Source: Sphaerosporella brunnea
Lineage: Eukaryota > Ascomycota > Pezizomycetes > Pezizales > Pyronemataceae
DNA length: 23,596 nt
Direction: 5' to 3'
Assembly (NCBI GenBank): GCA_008704415.1
Contig: VXIS01000506.1
Coordinates: forward strand, 1-23,596
The translations under genes and the position numbers were made by a program. Positions 1-9,408 of the stretch are shown here, piece after piece; within the stretch, counting starts at the first letter, position 1; the number at the start of each line of letters is the position of its first letter. The notes beneath the pieces were generated by a model that had not been told where the DNA came from, searched no databases, and saw only the letters and a program-made list of their open reading frames with translations.

Positions 1-2960
1 GGGGTATAGGGTGAAATACCGTTTTTTTTTTTGTTTTTTTGTCCTACCCTGCTCTCTACTATTATTCCTATTGATATATATCTAGATGGCATATGGCCGC
101 CACCACCACCGCCACCACTCACCAGCTCCCTGCTAATTGACGCGCATGTAACATCTTCCTCGCCAGCCAGCTACCACCAGCAGAAGCTCACCGACCCAGG
201 AATCCTCTGCCCTCAGCTGCGCCTAGCCCCACCCCACACTCAGGCTGCAGACAAACCAAAGCCACAATCAGATCCGGCTTAGCTCAGCTAGCTAGCGCAT
301 GGGGTGAAGTGTGGTTTGACAGTTTAGGAGTGTTTTGTTTTGTTTTTGCTGTATGCACTTTCGCTTGCTGGAGGCAATGGTTTCAAATAGATAGATTTTT
401 TTATTTGGATCTTCCCTCACCTGCGGGCTTTGGATCAGTCTGTATTTTTTAGTGGGTCTCTTAATCGTCGCAACTTGAGTTTAGTATCTTTTCATATGGC
501 GAGTCGACGTGTCGCAGAGCGAGGAGCTTGAATCCATTCTAGCCTCTATTCCGGCGCAGAGAAACAACAACTCACTGCTGCTGCGGGACTCGCCGTGACG
601 ACAAAAATAGAAAAAAGCCTAATGCGGGGATGCAATACGAAAGAAGCTGAAGGTTAGAAGAAGTGCGTTCGCTTAAACCGAGTGAGAGTGAGAGTTTTAT
701 GGGGATGGGAAGTGTATCTGACAGCGCGGCTAGTAGCGGGCTTTGGAAAAGCTTACTCTACATCATCAGAGAGAGAGGGGGGGGGGTTGGCAGGTGTGGC
801 CTCTGTGGATTTCCGCGCGGTGTGTACCCTTGACGGTTGTTGTGGGTACCAAGTAGGTATCTGTCATAGAGGGGGTGTGAGAGGTCCAGGGGGGGGGGGG
901 GGGGCTGCCATCTCGCATTGCGCCGCGGGATGACGGGGACAAAGCGGGAATGGGGGGGAATGTTGCCCTCCTCGCTTGCGTAGCTGATTAATATACGTTG
1001 AGACTGTAAGATTTCTAAGAAAGGGTTTCGCCCAAAAATTACACGCGCGCGGTCTAGGCGGGTCGGTGTATAAAAGCTTCTTTCTTTGCGGGCGCTCTGC
1101 ATGAGAACCCGGATGCCAAACAATAATAGTTATTAATTGCTGTGGGATATCGCCTTCGCCTTTTTCTTTTGGCCTTTCTTACTTCTTGTTAATATATGGC
1201 TGGGGCTGGTTGAGTGAGAAAGAGGCCCGTCGTCAGTACGTCCACTGTAGAAGCTCTCGTCAGAACTGTTCACCCTGAATTGCAACCCCCGAACCCACAC
1301 CCCCCCCCCGTCTGGAGGATGCGGGGTGCAGTTTTGGGAGGAATGGCGATGCTTCTATTGCTTCTCAAGGCATAAGTTGTTGCCTCACGCAGATGTTCCT
1401 GCCAATTCAGGTGCACACCTCCCCATCCGACAGAGCGCTACTCATTTTTTCAATCAGAAGGTAAACCCTCATATGCAATAGCTCTTTTTTCCTCCCCAAC
1501 AGACTCACGTAAACATTAAATAGAGACCTCATACACCTATGAAGAAAAGAAGCGCACTGCCCACTCGTCAACTTCGGTTTCGGCTACTTGGTCAGTCCAC
1601 TCAGCTTATCTAGTGCATCATCCTCGGCTCGGATATTAAATCGGCTTCGGCGCTCCAAACTGCGGGATAAAACTAATAAACTGGGACCCTACCTACAAAA
1701 ACATCATTGGACAAAACAAAAAACACAATAACTAACATCCAGTCATATGCGCATCCTAGAGCCGGTTGGAGATCAGGGACCCCCCGCAAGTTGGTAATGG
1801 AACTACTAAACTGCCAAGTGCCAGCGATTGGTTTGAAGGTTTGAGGAGCCATACAATCCCAGTACAATCCACAATCATCATTCAGCAACAGCCACACAGC
1901 CGAATCCCCCCGGCCCTGATGTGGGGTGGACATCTACGCGAACAACGTGGGGTCGGGCGGGGAGGGCGAGGGAGCAGGGCGAAGAGGAGAACGACGCATC
2001 ACAAGGAAAAAAAACAAAAAAGAAAAAAAAAAAACCCCCAAACAAAAAGACAGATAGCTTTCATCTTCGGTGACATTTTTAAATTTCGGCTCACAGGCGA
2101 GACAGACTCGTTCTCTTTAGTTTTTTGCTATACACTTTGAACGTGAATCTTCTTGGATAAGTTTTACGAATTTAAACATAAACTGAAAATTTATACCGTA
2201 CGAAGAGGGTATATAAAATATTATTATACCCTAATGAGGGACCTGTGCATGTGCTGGTGAGGACTCTATATTTGGTCCCCCTCGTGCTGGGTTCGAGTTG
2301 CCGTGGTTGAGGATTACCATTGAACCGCGCGGGGAGGCGGGGCGGCGGATGGATGCTAATATAGTGAATTTCCTACCTTCATAATCGCCTTGATTACCTT
2401 CCTTTCTTTATTGTGGGTCTCTAATGAATGAAAGGATGGCTTTCCGAATTTTTTTTTGAATTTTCGCCATGTGCTGGCGGTTTGTTCCTTGGGTTTTGCG
2501 GTTTTTTTTTCCAAGAAACAAAAAACCACCCTCTGGCTGGGTCGCTCTGCTGGGCTCTGGTGGGTCTCCTCTGGGGGTCGCCGTGTTCCGAACAAAACTG
2601 TGGACAAAAACACCCAACAAAAGACCAGGGAGGAAAAAAACAACACCTGGAAAAGACCAAATAAAAAAAACAACAAGAACGGCCCCTCCCCCCCCCCCCC
2701 CCCGATACGGAACAGTGCAGGCCACCTCGGCCGCCAAAAAACATACGAGAATGTTTGAATGGGGAGCGACACAGGTTGCATAAACTTAACTCAACTCCAT
2801 AAATATCCACACGGCCGGTGGCAGAGCGAGCGCAACCGACCGCGAGGCACAACCCCAAAACCCAAAGCCGTGATCGTAGGATGAGGAATTCCTTCAACTT
2901 CTATCTTTCTACTCCACAAAAGGTAGACGAAGGTATACTTGAGATGCGGGACCGGTATGG
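1..2960. repeat. Left arm of giant imperfect inverted repeat
   Basis: This arm reads as the reverse complement of about 3110-5275. Matching anchors are 60-120 with 5160-5215, 700-760 with 4490-4545, 2583-2610 with 3275-3305, 2780-2830 with 3185-3230, and 2857-2890 with 3148-3186. It is several hundred bases longer than its partner. The excess is scattered small insertions, often partial copies of neighbouring bases (for example around 868-904, 1147-1190, 1340-1420 and 1540-1700), plus homopolymer differences. All open frames are short, Pro/Arg/Lys/Gly-rich and start or end in homopolymers. I found no gene in it. The first 21 bases match the end motif of the MULE further right. Confidence 0.85.
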
Positions 2961-3109
2961 GAAGAAAGAGAAGCAGTCTAAGCTAGTAGATCTATCAAGA
3001 TGTCAGTGAACAGACGACAGAAAAACCAAAACCAAAAAAGCAGAGAAGTCAGAGGAGAGAAGAGAAAAGAAGGAGGGAAGGGAGAAAGGGAGTCCGAGAA
3101 AGAGAGAAG
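2961..3109. other. Centre (loop) of the giant inverted repeat
   Basis: No clear pairing between arms could be followed here. About 3036-3108 is nearly pure purine (A/G) on the plus strand, with AGAGAAG-like runs. The symmetry centre moves from about 2640 at the outer ends to about 3035 here, because the left arm carries more inserted bases. No coding signal was seen. Confidence 0.6.
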
Positions 3110-5253
3110 TACTGAAGAGTTACATAGGCCGCAAGAACCTTCGCCGGTGGAAGAATTCCTATTCCAGGATCACGGCTTTGGGTTGGGTGCGCTCGCTCGA
3201 CGGCCGTGGGATATGGAGTTTATGCAACCTAGCTCATCAATCGATTTTGCGGGGTGGAGGGGGGGAGGGGTTCAAGGTGTTTTGTCCACAGTTGTTGGAA
3301 CACGGCGACCAGAGGTGGTTTCTTGGAACCGCAGCACAGCGAATTCCAAATCGAAAGCCATAGAGACCCAAGGATCACTATTAGCACCATCCGCCGCCGC
3401 CGCGGTTCAATGTTAATCCTCAACCACGGCAACTCGAACCCAGCACGGGGGGACCAAAAATAGTCCTCACAGCACATCACCAGTCCCTCATTAGTGGTCT
3501 AATAATATTATATACCACTCTTTCGTACGGTATAATTTTCAGTTAAATTCGTAAACTTATCCAAGATTACGTCAAACTATAGCAAAACTAAAGAGAACGA
3601 GTGTGATCCGAATTTAAAAATGTCACGAGAAAGCTATGTTTTGGGTTTTTCTGGACGTCGTCGCCCCCCGACCCGTCGCGTACCTCACGCCCACCATCAG
3701 GCCCGGGATGGCTGATTGTAGGCTCCTCAAATTCAACCAATCCTGGCATTGGCAGTTCATACCAACTTGCGGGGGGTCCTGATCTCCACGGCTCTAGGAT
3801 GCGCATATTGACCTGGATGTAGGGCCAGTTTATCCGCAGTTTGGGCGCCGAGCCGAGTGCGCTTTTCATCGTGTATGAGGTCTCTATTTAATGTATTACT
3901 GCGTCTGTTGGGGAAAAAGAGCATGAGGTACCTGATTGAAAAATGAGCGCTCTGAGGGCACTGAATTGGAGAATATGCGGAGGGCAACTTATGCCAGCTC
4001 CGCCATTTCCTCCCAAAACTGCACCGCATCCTCCAGACGGGGGGGGGTTCAATCAGGTGAACAAGTTCTGCCGAGAGCTTTTACATTGGACGTACTGACG
4101 ACGGGCTCTTTCTCACAACCAGCCAGCCATACTTAACAAGAAGAAAGGCGATTATCACCACATGCATAACTATTATTTTTTGGCATCCGGGTTCTCATCG
4201 CAGCGCCCGCAAAGAAGCTTTTATACACGACGCCTAGACCCGCGCGGTATTTTTGGGCGAAACCCTTAGAAATCTTACAGTCTCAAACGTATCAGCTACG
4301 CAAGCGAGGAGAAACATTCCCCCATTCCCGCTGTCCCCGCTGCGCAATGCGAGATGGCAGCCCCCCCTGACAGATACCTACTTGGTACCCACAACAACGT
4401 CAAGTCCACGCGCGAAATCCACAGAGCCACACCTGCAAACCCCCCCCCCCTCTCTCTCTGATGATGTAGAGTAAGCTTTTTCCAAAGCCTCGGCTACAGC
4501 CGCTGTCAGATACACTTCCCATCCCCATAAAACTCTCACCTCTCACTCGGTTACGCCGAGCACTTCTAACCTTCAGCTTTCTTTCTTTGCCCCTCATTAG
4601 GCTTTTTTGTCGTCACGGAGTTCCCGCAGCAGCAGTGAGTTGTTATTTCTCTGCGCCGGAATAGAAGGCTAGAATGGATCAAGCTCCTCGCTCTGCACAA
4701 CTCGACTCCGCCAAAAGAAAAGAAAAAAAAAAAAATACTAAAAAAAAAAAAAAAAAAAACTCCAGTTGTCGATTAAGAGACCCACAAAAAACAGACACCC
4801 CCTGATCCAAAGCCGCAGGCTTGGGGAGGGGAAAAAAATCAAAATAAAAAAATCTATCTATTTGAAACCATTGGGGGCTCCAGCAAAGCGGAGTGCATAC
4901 CAACAAAAAAAAAAAAAAAAAAAAAAAAACACTCCTAAACTGTAAACACACTTTCCCCCCCCCCCCCCCATGCGCTAGCTAGCTGAGCTAAAGCCCGGAT
5001 CTGAATTTTGGCTTTGGGTTTGTCTTGCACCTGAGTGTGGGGGGGCTAGGCGCAGCCTGAGGGAAGAGGATTTCCTGGGGCGGTGAGCTTCTGGCTGGTG
5101 GGTAGCTGGCTGGCCGAGGAAGATGTTTACAATGCGCTCAAATTAGCGGGAGTGGTGGTGGTGGCGGTGGTGGTGGCGGCCATATGCCATCTAGATATAT
5201 ATCAATAGGGAATACTAGGTAGAGCAGGTAGGACAAAAAAACAAAAAAAAAAA
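3110..5253. repeat. Right arm of giant imperfect inverted repeat
   Basis: This is the shorter partner of 1-2960 in reverse-complement orientation. Homopolymers are very long (A runs near 4730-4760 and 4905-4929, C run near 4956-4970). At the same places the left arm has broken or shorter runs, so homopolymer length is unstable between copies. Differences are not dominated by C-to-T/G-to-A transitions, so repeat-induced point mutation is not the obvious cause. No gene is visible; open frames are short and low in complexity. The arm runs directly into the MULE left end at 5254, after an 11-A run at 5243-5253. Confidence 0.85.
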
Positions 5254-5337
5254 CGGTTATTTCACCCTATACCCCCCTCTGGAGACACCCCCCATATCAG
5301 ACTATTTCACCCTCTACGCCCTCAACCCGTCGAGCGA
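5254..5337 (+). repeat. MULE left terminal repeat, end motif present twice
   Basis: The motif TATTTCACCCTMTAC occurs twice in direct orientation: 5258-5272 (outer copy, preceded by CGGT) and 5303-5317 (inner copy). About 30 bases of C-rich sequence separate them. The inner copy continues as CAACCCGTCGAGCGAG, as the right-hand terminal repeat does. The outer copy carries the CGGT start shared with the right end. The left end therefore seems partly duplicated. Confidence 0.6.
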
Positions 5338-5352
5338 GCGTATACGCGACTA

Positions 5353-6230
5353 TGGTTGGGGACTCCTAGTCACTGTGTAACTCGCGACATTCATTTTGAT
5401 TACTAAGCGACACAGGCTGCCCCTAGCGACGCCGCTGAAGCCTGAAAAACACGTTCCTGAAGCACCCAAAACACACCCAAATCGCGACTCCACAGCTCTG
5501 AATCCGACTTTTTGTGGTATGTAATGCCGGATCTTTAAGTTTGGAGGGCTACATAGATGCTATCTTTTTATCCTAAGTTTCACTGCGAGCGTCAAAAAAA
5601 AACAGGGGCCTTACACAGCCAAGTATGCAGCGCATGGAGTCCGCCCTGCGTTCAATGCACGCGCTCGGTTCCTCAAGAAACAAAAACTTGAGGATAACTG
5701 GAAGGCGTTCATGTCAGCCATGCCGTCAATTCCTTATCATAAATCTTATAGTTGCATTCTGCGGGGGAGCTTTGCACAGCATTCTAGACAGGCAACAGTC
5801 ACCCTTCATCCGCTCCTAAAGAGTGCAATATCGTAATTTGGCAAATCCACTTCAACGCAGTGGGCATATAAAGGGCATCGTCAGGTTGTGGATAAGTCAA
5901 AATGTGTGCTGTGTGGAAACACAAACAAAAAAATAATATCACAGGAAATCACTCAAATTTCCCTATTGGGTGATTTTTTACCCAAAAAGGGATGGTTGTA
6001 CTACCTCTCTACGCGACAAGGTCAGGGTTGGCCCATACAAAATGCTCCCACAAACCTCGCAATTTTCCAACCCCACAACCCGTTTCTTTTATTTTGAGCT
6101 CTCTACACGGCTTCCCCAGCAGCATATCTATCGCTGTAGAGGACTCTTTTAATTTTAGGTGCTGTTGTGATTTAATAATTCGCGTGCAAAAGGTGGCTTT
6201 TGGCACTCCGTTTTAAGGTGTCCCCAACCA
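5353..6230. mobile_element. TA-flanked element nested inside the MULE relic
   Basis: TGGTTGGGGACTCC at 5353-5366 matches the reverse complement of GGTGTCCCCAACCA at 6217-6230 at 13 of 14 positions. Both ends are flanked by TA (5351-5352 and 6231-6232). A TA duplication is the hallmark of Tc1/mariner/pogo insertions. The inside has no intact transposase. One plus-strand stretch at about 5621-5836 reads through with a coding-like composition (for example NARARFLKKQKLEDNWKAF), but I could not assign it to a family. The element is probably non-autonomous or decayed. The short terminal match leaves chance possible. Confidence 0.45.
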
Positions 6231-6371
6231 TACTAACAACAACTCAACCACGGTAAATTCCCGTGGCTAAACTACAAACTCTGCTATCAAGCCGCCAAAC
6301 TCGTCGACTGCTTTTAAGTACGAGAAGCGAGTACAATTACGTGCGTTATGGCCCACCCCCCACGACACGTA

Positions 6372-6866
6372 CTACAACGAACTGGAGCGCGCGCTGCACA
6401 GCGTGATATTGCCGTTTTTTTTTTTCTCCGACCGTCGTTCTCCCCCATTGCGCTTACGGGCCTGCCGCGGGGGAGCACGAGTCACTGGTGGCTCGCACTC
6501 GTCTAATGGGGGCTCTGAAAATACAGTACTTGCTGTCAGAGTTGTCTTCACTGTCCACCCAAAATGCAATTGTTCAATACTGCGAACATCTTCTCTATCA
6601 ATAGGGTAGGGGGAAACTTTTCATTGTAGCTGTTCATTAGGGTTCGGTTTTTGACGTAGGAGGGCACAGGGAATATCAGTATCCTGAAACCGCCGGCACG
6701 TACAGGCCGTCTTTTCAAGGTCCACAATGTAGACGATGTCTGATTGCGCCCCGCTTCGCTCTGCCCATCGTAGGCGAAGTGACCTGAAAATGGTATGACG
6801 GACGTGGCATGGGAGTTGTCGTGCGGACGGGGGATGGGGATTGTCGTGTGGAACGAGATTTGTCAC
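6372..6866 (-). pseudogene. MULE transposase C-terminal fragment with SWIM zinc finger
   Basis: A minus-strand frame at 6866-6621 contains VDLEKTACTCRRFQDTDIPC. This is the CxC...PC core of the SWIM zinc finger found near the C-terminus of MULE transposases. The usual histidine two residues after the PC cysteine is missing (the frame reads PCALL), and a stop follows soon after. A second minus-strand frame at 6569-6372 has a Pro-rich then Arg/Lys-rich stretch (VTRAPPRQARKRNGG). It resembles the basic tail that follows SWIM in these transposases, but in another reading frame. The DDE catalytic core is absent. The fragment lies just inside the right terminal repeat and is read away from it, as in a 5'-deleted transposase gene. 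It is non-functional. Confidence 0.6.
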
Positions 6867-6892
6867 TTGGTACAGCTCACAGTCATTTGTTC

Positions 6893-6930
6893 TCGCTCGA
6901 CGGGTTGAGGGGTAGAGGGTGAAATAACCG
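6893..6930 (-). repeat. MULE right terminal inverted repeat
   Basis: On the minus strand this reads CGGTTATTTCACCCTCTACC, then CCTCAACCCGTCGAGCGAG. It matches both left-end copies in reverse orientation. Eleven A residues follow directly outside, mirroring the 11 A residues outside the left end. Confidence 0.65.
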
Positions 6931-6941
6931 AAAAAAAAAAA

Positions 6942-8092
6942 CTAATGGGGTATTACCCACAGCTTAGCAAGCCCACTTTTTCCACTTTTCAAGCGGCCAA
7001 GAGTACACACGAGCCATGGTCCGAGGGAGTACCAGTCGCTCTACCATGAAGGCAGCATACAAAAAAAAAAAGTGAGGTGAACACAAACACGCCCTCCTCG
7101 ACACGCCCTCCCCCAGAAATAGAAATCGAAGCTCCAGGCACTCACTGCACAGCTAGCTACCCCGCCAGCCCGCTGTTCCGGAAGTCCGTATGGAGGAATT
7201 CAGATAGAGGGCTTTAAATCTACACTGTGGTCTCCCGAGTGTAGAGTGCGTGCAGTATTTACTCTAGAGTACCTCTCTCTCTCCCCGACATCCCGGGTTG
7301 AACCGATGGTAACACTGCTTACGGTTGCGGTGAAATGGCAACTGGGCTAGAAGGGGCTCGCGCGCGCGGGGCAGGTACCTATCTGTTTGGCGAGCCACTG
7401 TAGTTCCAATATCAAGAGTCAATATTCTTGCGGGGGCGGGGGCTAGGCGGCTCCACAAGTATATAATTCGATTCCGCAATATTCTGTGCATAGATTGATG
7501 CTATGAGTTCTCCAGGTTCCGGAATATATACAATACAGGTTGACGCTGTACTACGTACAGATACAGATACAGATACAGATATATATATATATATATATCT
7601 GGCGGGGGGCGTAATTTTTACCTCTCATTCGAGTTGAGACATTATTTTATTGTTACGATTAATTCCCGCTTTTAAATTTTGCGCTTGCTTTTACTATTTT
7701 ACTTGTTGCGAGACTTTGGCGCGGCCTCACTAGCTCTGTCGTAAGTAAAACGTCCCGTCCGATCCCGGCCCTTACTTAAATTGCTACACATCGGGTTCCC
7801 ATTTTGGAACAAACCTTGTTTTTTGTTTTTTTTTGTTTTTTGCTTTTTGCTTTTTTGTTTTTTGCTTTTTTTTTCGGTAGCCGACGCCGTTTTGTAGGGC
7901 GGAAACGTGTACATGCTGGCTGACTGCGGCTACACAAAAAAAAAACGGCGGAGCGTTGCAGGAGGTGGAACGTTGACATGTTTTTTTTTTTTCGATGCAG
8001 GAGAAGCAGTCAGTTGCATGTGTAGCCATGCGCAGCAGCTGGTAGCCGTTGGGAAATGAGAAGGAAGAGCTTCCTTACCGCGGAGGAAGTGG
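6942..8092. other. Intergenic region without a gene
   Basis: No convincing coding sequence on either strand. Visible features are a compound microsatellite (7556-7599) and a T-rich stretch with TTTTTGC/TTTTTTG units (7818-7874), whose complement yields only Lys-rich pseudo-frames. Other T or A runs lie near 7936-7945 and 7980-7992. It separates the transposon relics from the ATPase promoter region. Confidence 0.6.
7556..7599. repeat. Compound microsatellite (AGATAC)n-(AT)n
   Basis: About four copies of a CAGATA hexamer run directly into about ten AT dinucleotides ending TATATATCTGG. The AT part is self-complementary and could extrude or slip. No gene is attached to it. Confidence 0.85.
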
Positions 8093-9391
8093 GTATGTAA
8101 GTAAGTAAGTCAGTAAAGTAAGTACACACATACTATGCAAGCACATACTTGGTAACCGGAACCGGAATCTCGGGAATCCGCACACGGCATGGCATGGTCG
8201 TGCACACTTTTCGCAGCCAAGAGAGAGAGAGAGAGAGTATACGTAGATGGTCAGCACCTCCCTCCTCGCCCCAACGACTTGAGTTGTCCGCCCAACCCCA
8301 CGACACGCGAGCGCGGAATTGCCAGATGGGACTCCGCGAGCCTTTTGCCGAGGGCTAGGGGTCGTGCGTCGTCGCGTGGACGGCGACGACGACGCGACTT
8401 CTGGTTCGCTGGGGTTTGGCTGCAGCAGGGCAAGGAGAGCGACGAGACATAGAATCGCCACAAGTGAAAGTGGGTCGTTGAAAGCAAGCAAGCAGGCAGG
8501 CAGGCAGGCAGGCAGGCACGCAAGCAAGCATTGAAAGATGCGCAGTAGTATGTGCCACTGTATGATCTGCGGGCACACACCCCTGCGGGAATAATTCGTT
8601 CGAGGGGCAGCAGTTCCGCTCCGAGCTAGGCCTATCGTCATCGCCAGCCATCGCCATCACCCTCGTCAGCATCGTCATCTGCTGCTTCTTCTTCTCTGTC
8701 CTGCTGGCGTTGCGAGTGCTTGGCCCGTCTTGTCTTGTCTTGTCTTGTCTTGTCGTGCCTGTCTCACCGGCCGCTGCCTGTCTCACCAGCCTGCCGCTGC
8801 CCAGCGAACCAAGGAACGAACGACCCACTCCATCGGCCGCAACCAGCCGAACGAACATCGCCGCTGAGCGATCCATCGTGCACAGCAGCAGCAGCAGCAG
8901 CAGCACCAGCAGCAGCAGCAGCAGCAGCACCAGCAGCACCAGCAGCACCGACCCTCTATCCCACACACCCCCTGCCCGCAAGGATCGGAATATACGACGC
9001 GACGCACCCACATTGCACACACCCACGCAACCCCAACTCGCGCCGCATCAAACTGCCGCACGGAACTCCTGCAGCTGCTGCTGCTCGTTCACCGAACGAA
9101 CGAACGAAAGAACGAACGAACGAACCGCGGTGCGTGGGCAGCGACCCTCTTTAACCGAACAATCGGAGCCTTCGACAGCACAGCACTGCACTGCACGGCA
9201 CGGCACTGCACTGCACTGCACGCCTGCCCTTTCACTATTTCCTGCTCCTCCCCCCCCCCCCCCCCACCACCACCACCACCACCACCACCCATCACCCACC
9301 ACTGCTGCTACCACTGCCACCATCACCAACCACCTTCACCACCACCACACCACCTTTGCACGAGTAACGAAAGAAAAAAAAAAAAAAAAAA
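8093..9391. repeat. Microsatellite-dense region upstream of the metal ATPase gene
   Basis: In order: GTAA units (8093-8124), GA dinucleotides (8219-8237), GCAA/GGCA units (8486-8530), GTCTT pentamers (8727-8754), CAG triplets with CAC interruptions (8884-8949), GAAC units (9092-9125), ACTGC pentamers with variants (9176-9222), a C run followed by CAC triplets (9248-9292), and an A run (9374-9391). The region ends 17 bases before the start codon at 9409, so it is probably promoter and 5' leader. An open frame runs through the second half into the ATPase frame. Its Ser/Thr/Pro/His repeats make an extended N-terminus unlikely. Confidence 0.8.
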
Positions 9392-9408
9392 CACCCCCCA
9401 CCAACACC

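Larger units (their letters stand above)
5254..6930. mobile_element. Mutator-like (MULE) DNA transposon relic
   Basis: The left end begins CGGTTATTTCACCCT. The right end, read inward on the minus strand, begins with the same 15 bases and continues with a C/T-rich tail ending CAACCCGTCGAGCGAG. An 11-base A run lies immediately outside both ends (5243-5253 and 6931-6941). This fits the 9-11 bp target duplication of MULEs, although a homopolymer is weak proof. Inside the right end, the minus strand encodes the SWIM zinc-finger end of a MULE-type transposase. No catalytic DDE region was found, so the copy is deleted and cannot be autonomous. It appears to carry a second transposon at 5353-6230; without it the relic would be only about 0.8 kb. 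Confidence 0.65.

Noticed and set aside
2270..2310. tRNA-like B-box GGTTCGAGT in the palindrome arm
   Set aside because: No matching A-box, acceptor stem or anticodon arm could be placed around it, and the mirrored copy in the other arm is no better.
1..5253. RIP-mutated retrotransposon as explanation of the palindrome
   Set aside because: No LTRs, reverse transcriptase or integrase motifs were found, and arm differences are dominated by small insertions rather than C-to-T/G-to-A changes.
7818..8029. Lys-rich minus-strand frames near the T-rich stretch
   Set aside because: They arise from TTTTTGC/TTTTTTG units read in reverse; pure low-complexity sequence.
8486..8530. CRISPR-like or satellite array (GGCA/GCAA units)
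   Set aside because: Repeat units are only four bases with no spacers; it is a simple microsatellite in a fungal genome.
8355..9026. Minus-strand 223-codon frame with a Leu-rich 'transmembrane' run
   Set aside because: The Leu run is the complement of CAG triplets, and the rest is other microsatellites; no domain is visible.
8710..9408. N-terminal extension of the ATPase frame upstream of 9409
   Set aside because: The frame is open, but the sequence is microsatellite-derived Ser/Thr/Pro/His repeats. The ATG at 9409 has better context and begins the Cys-pair region.
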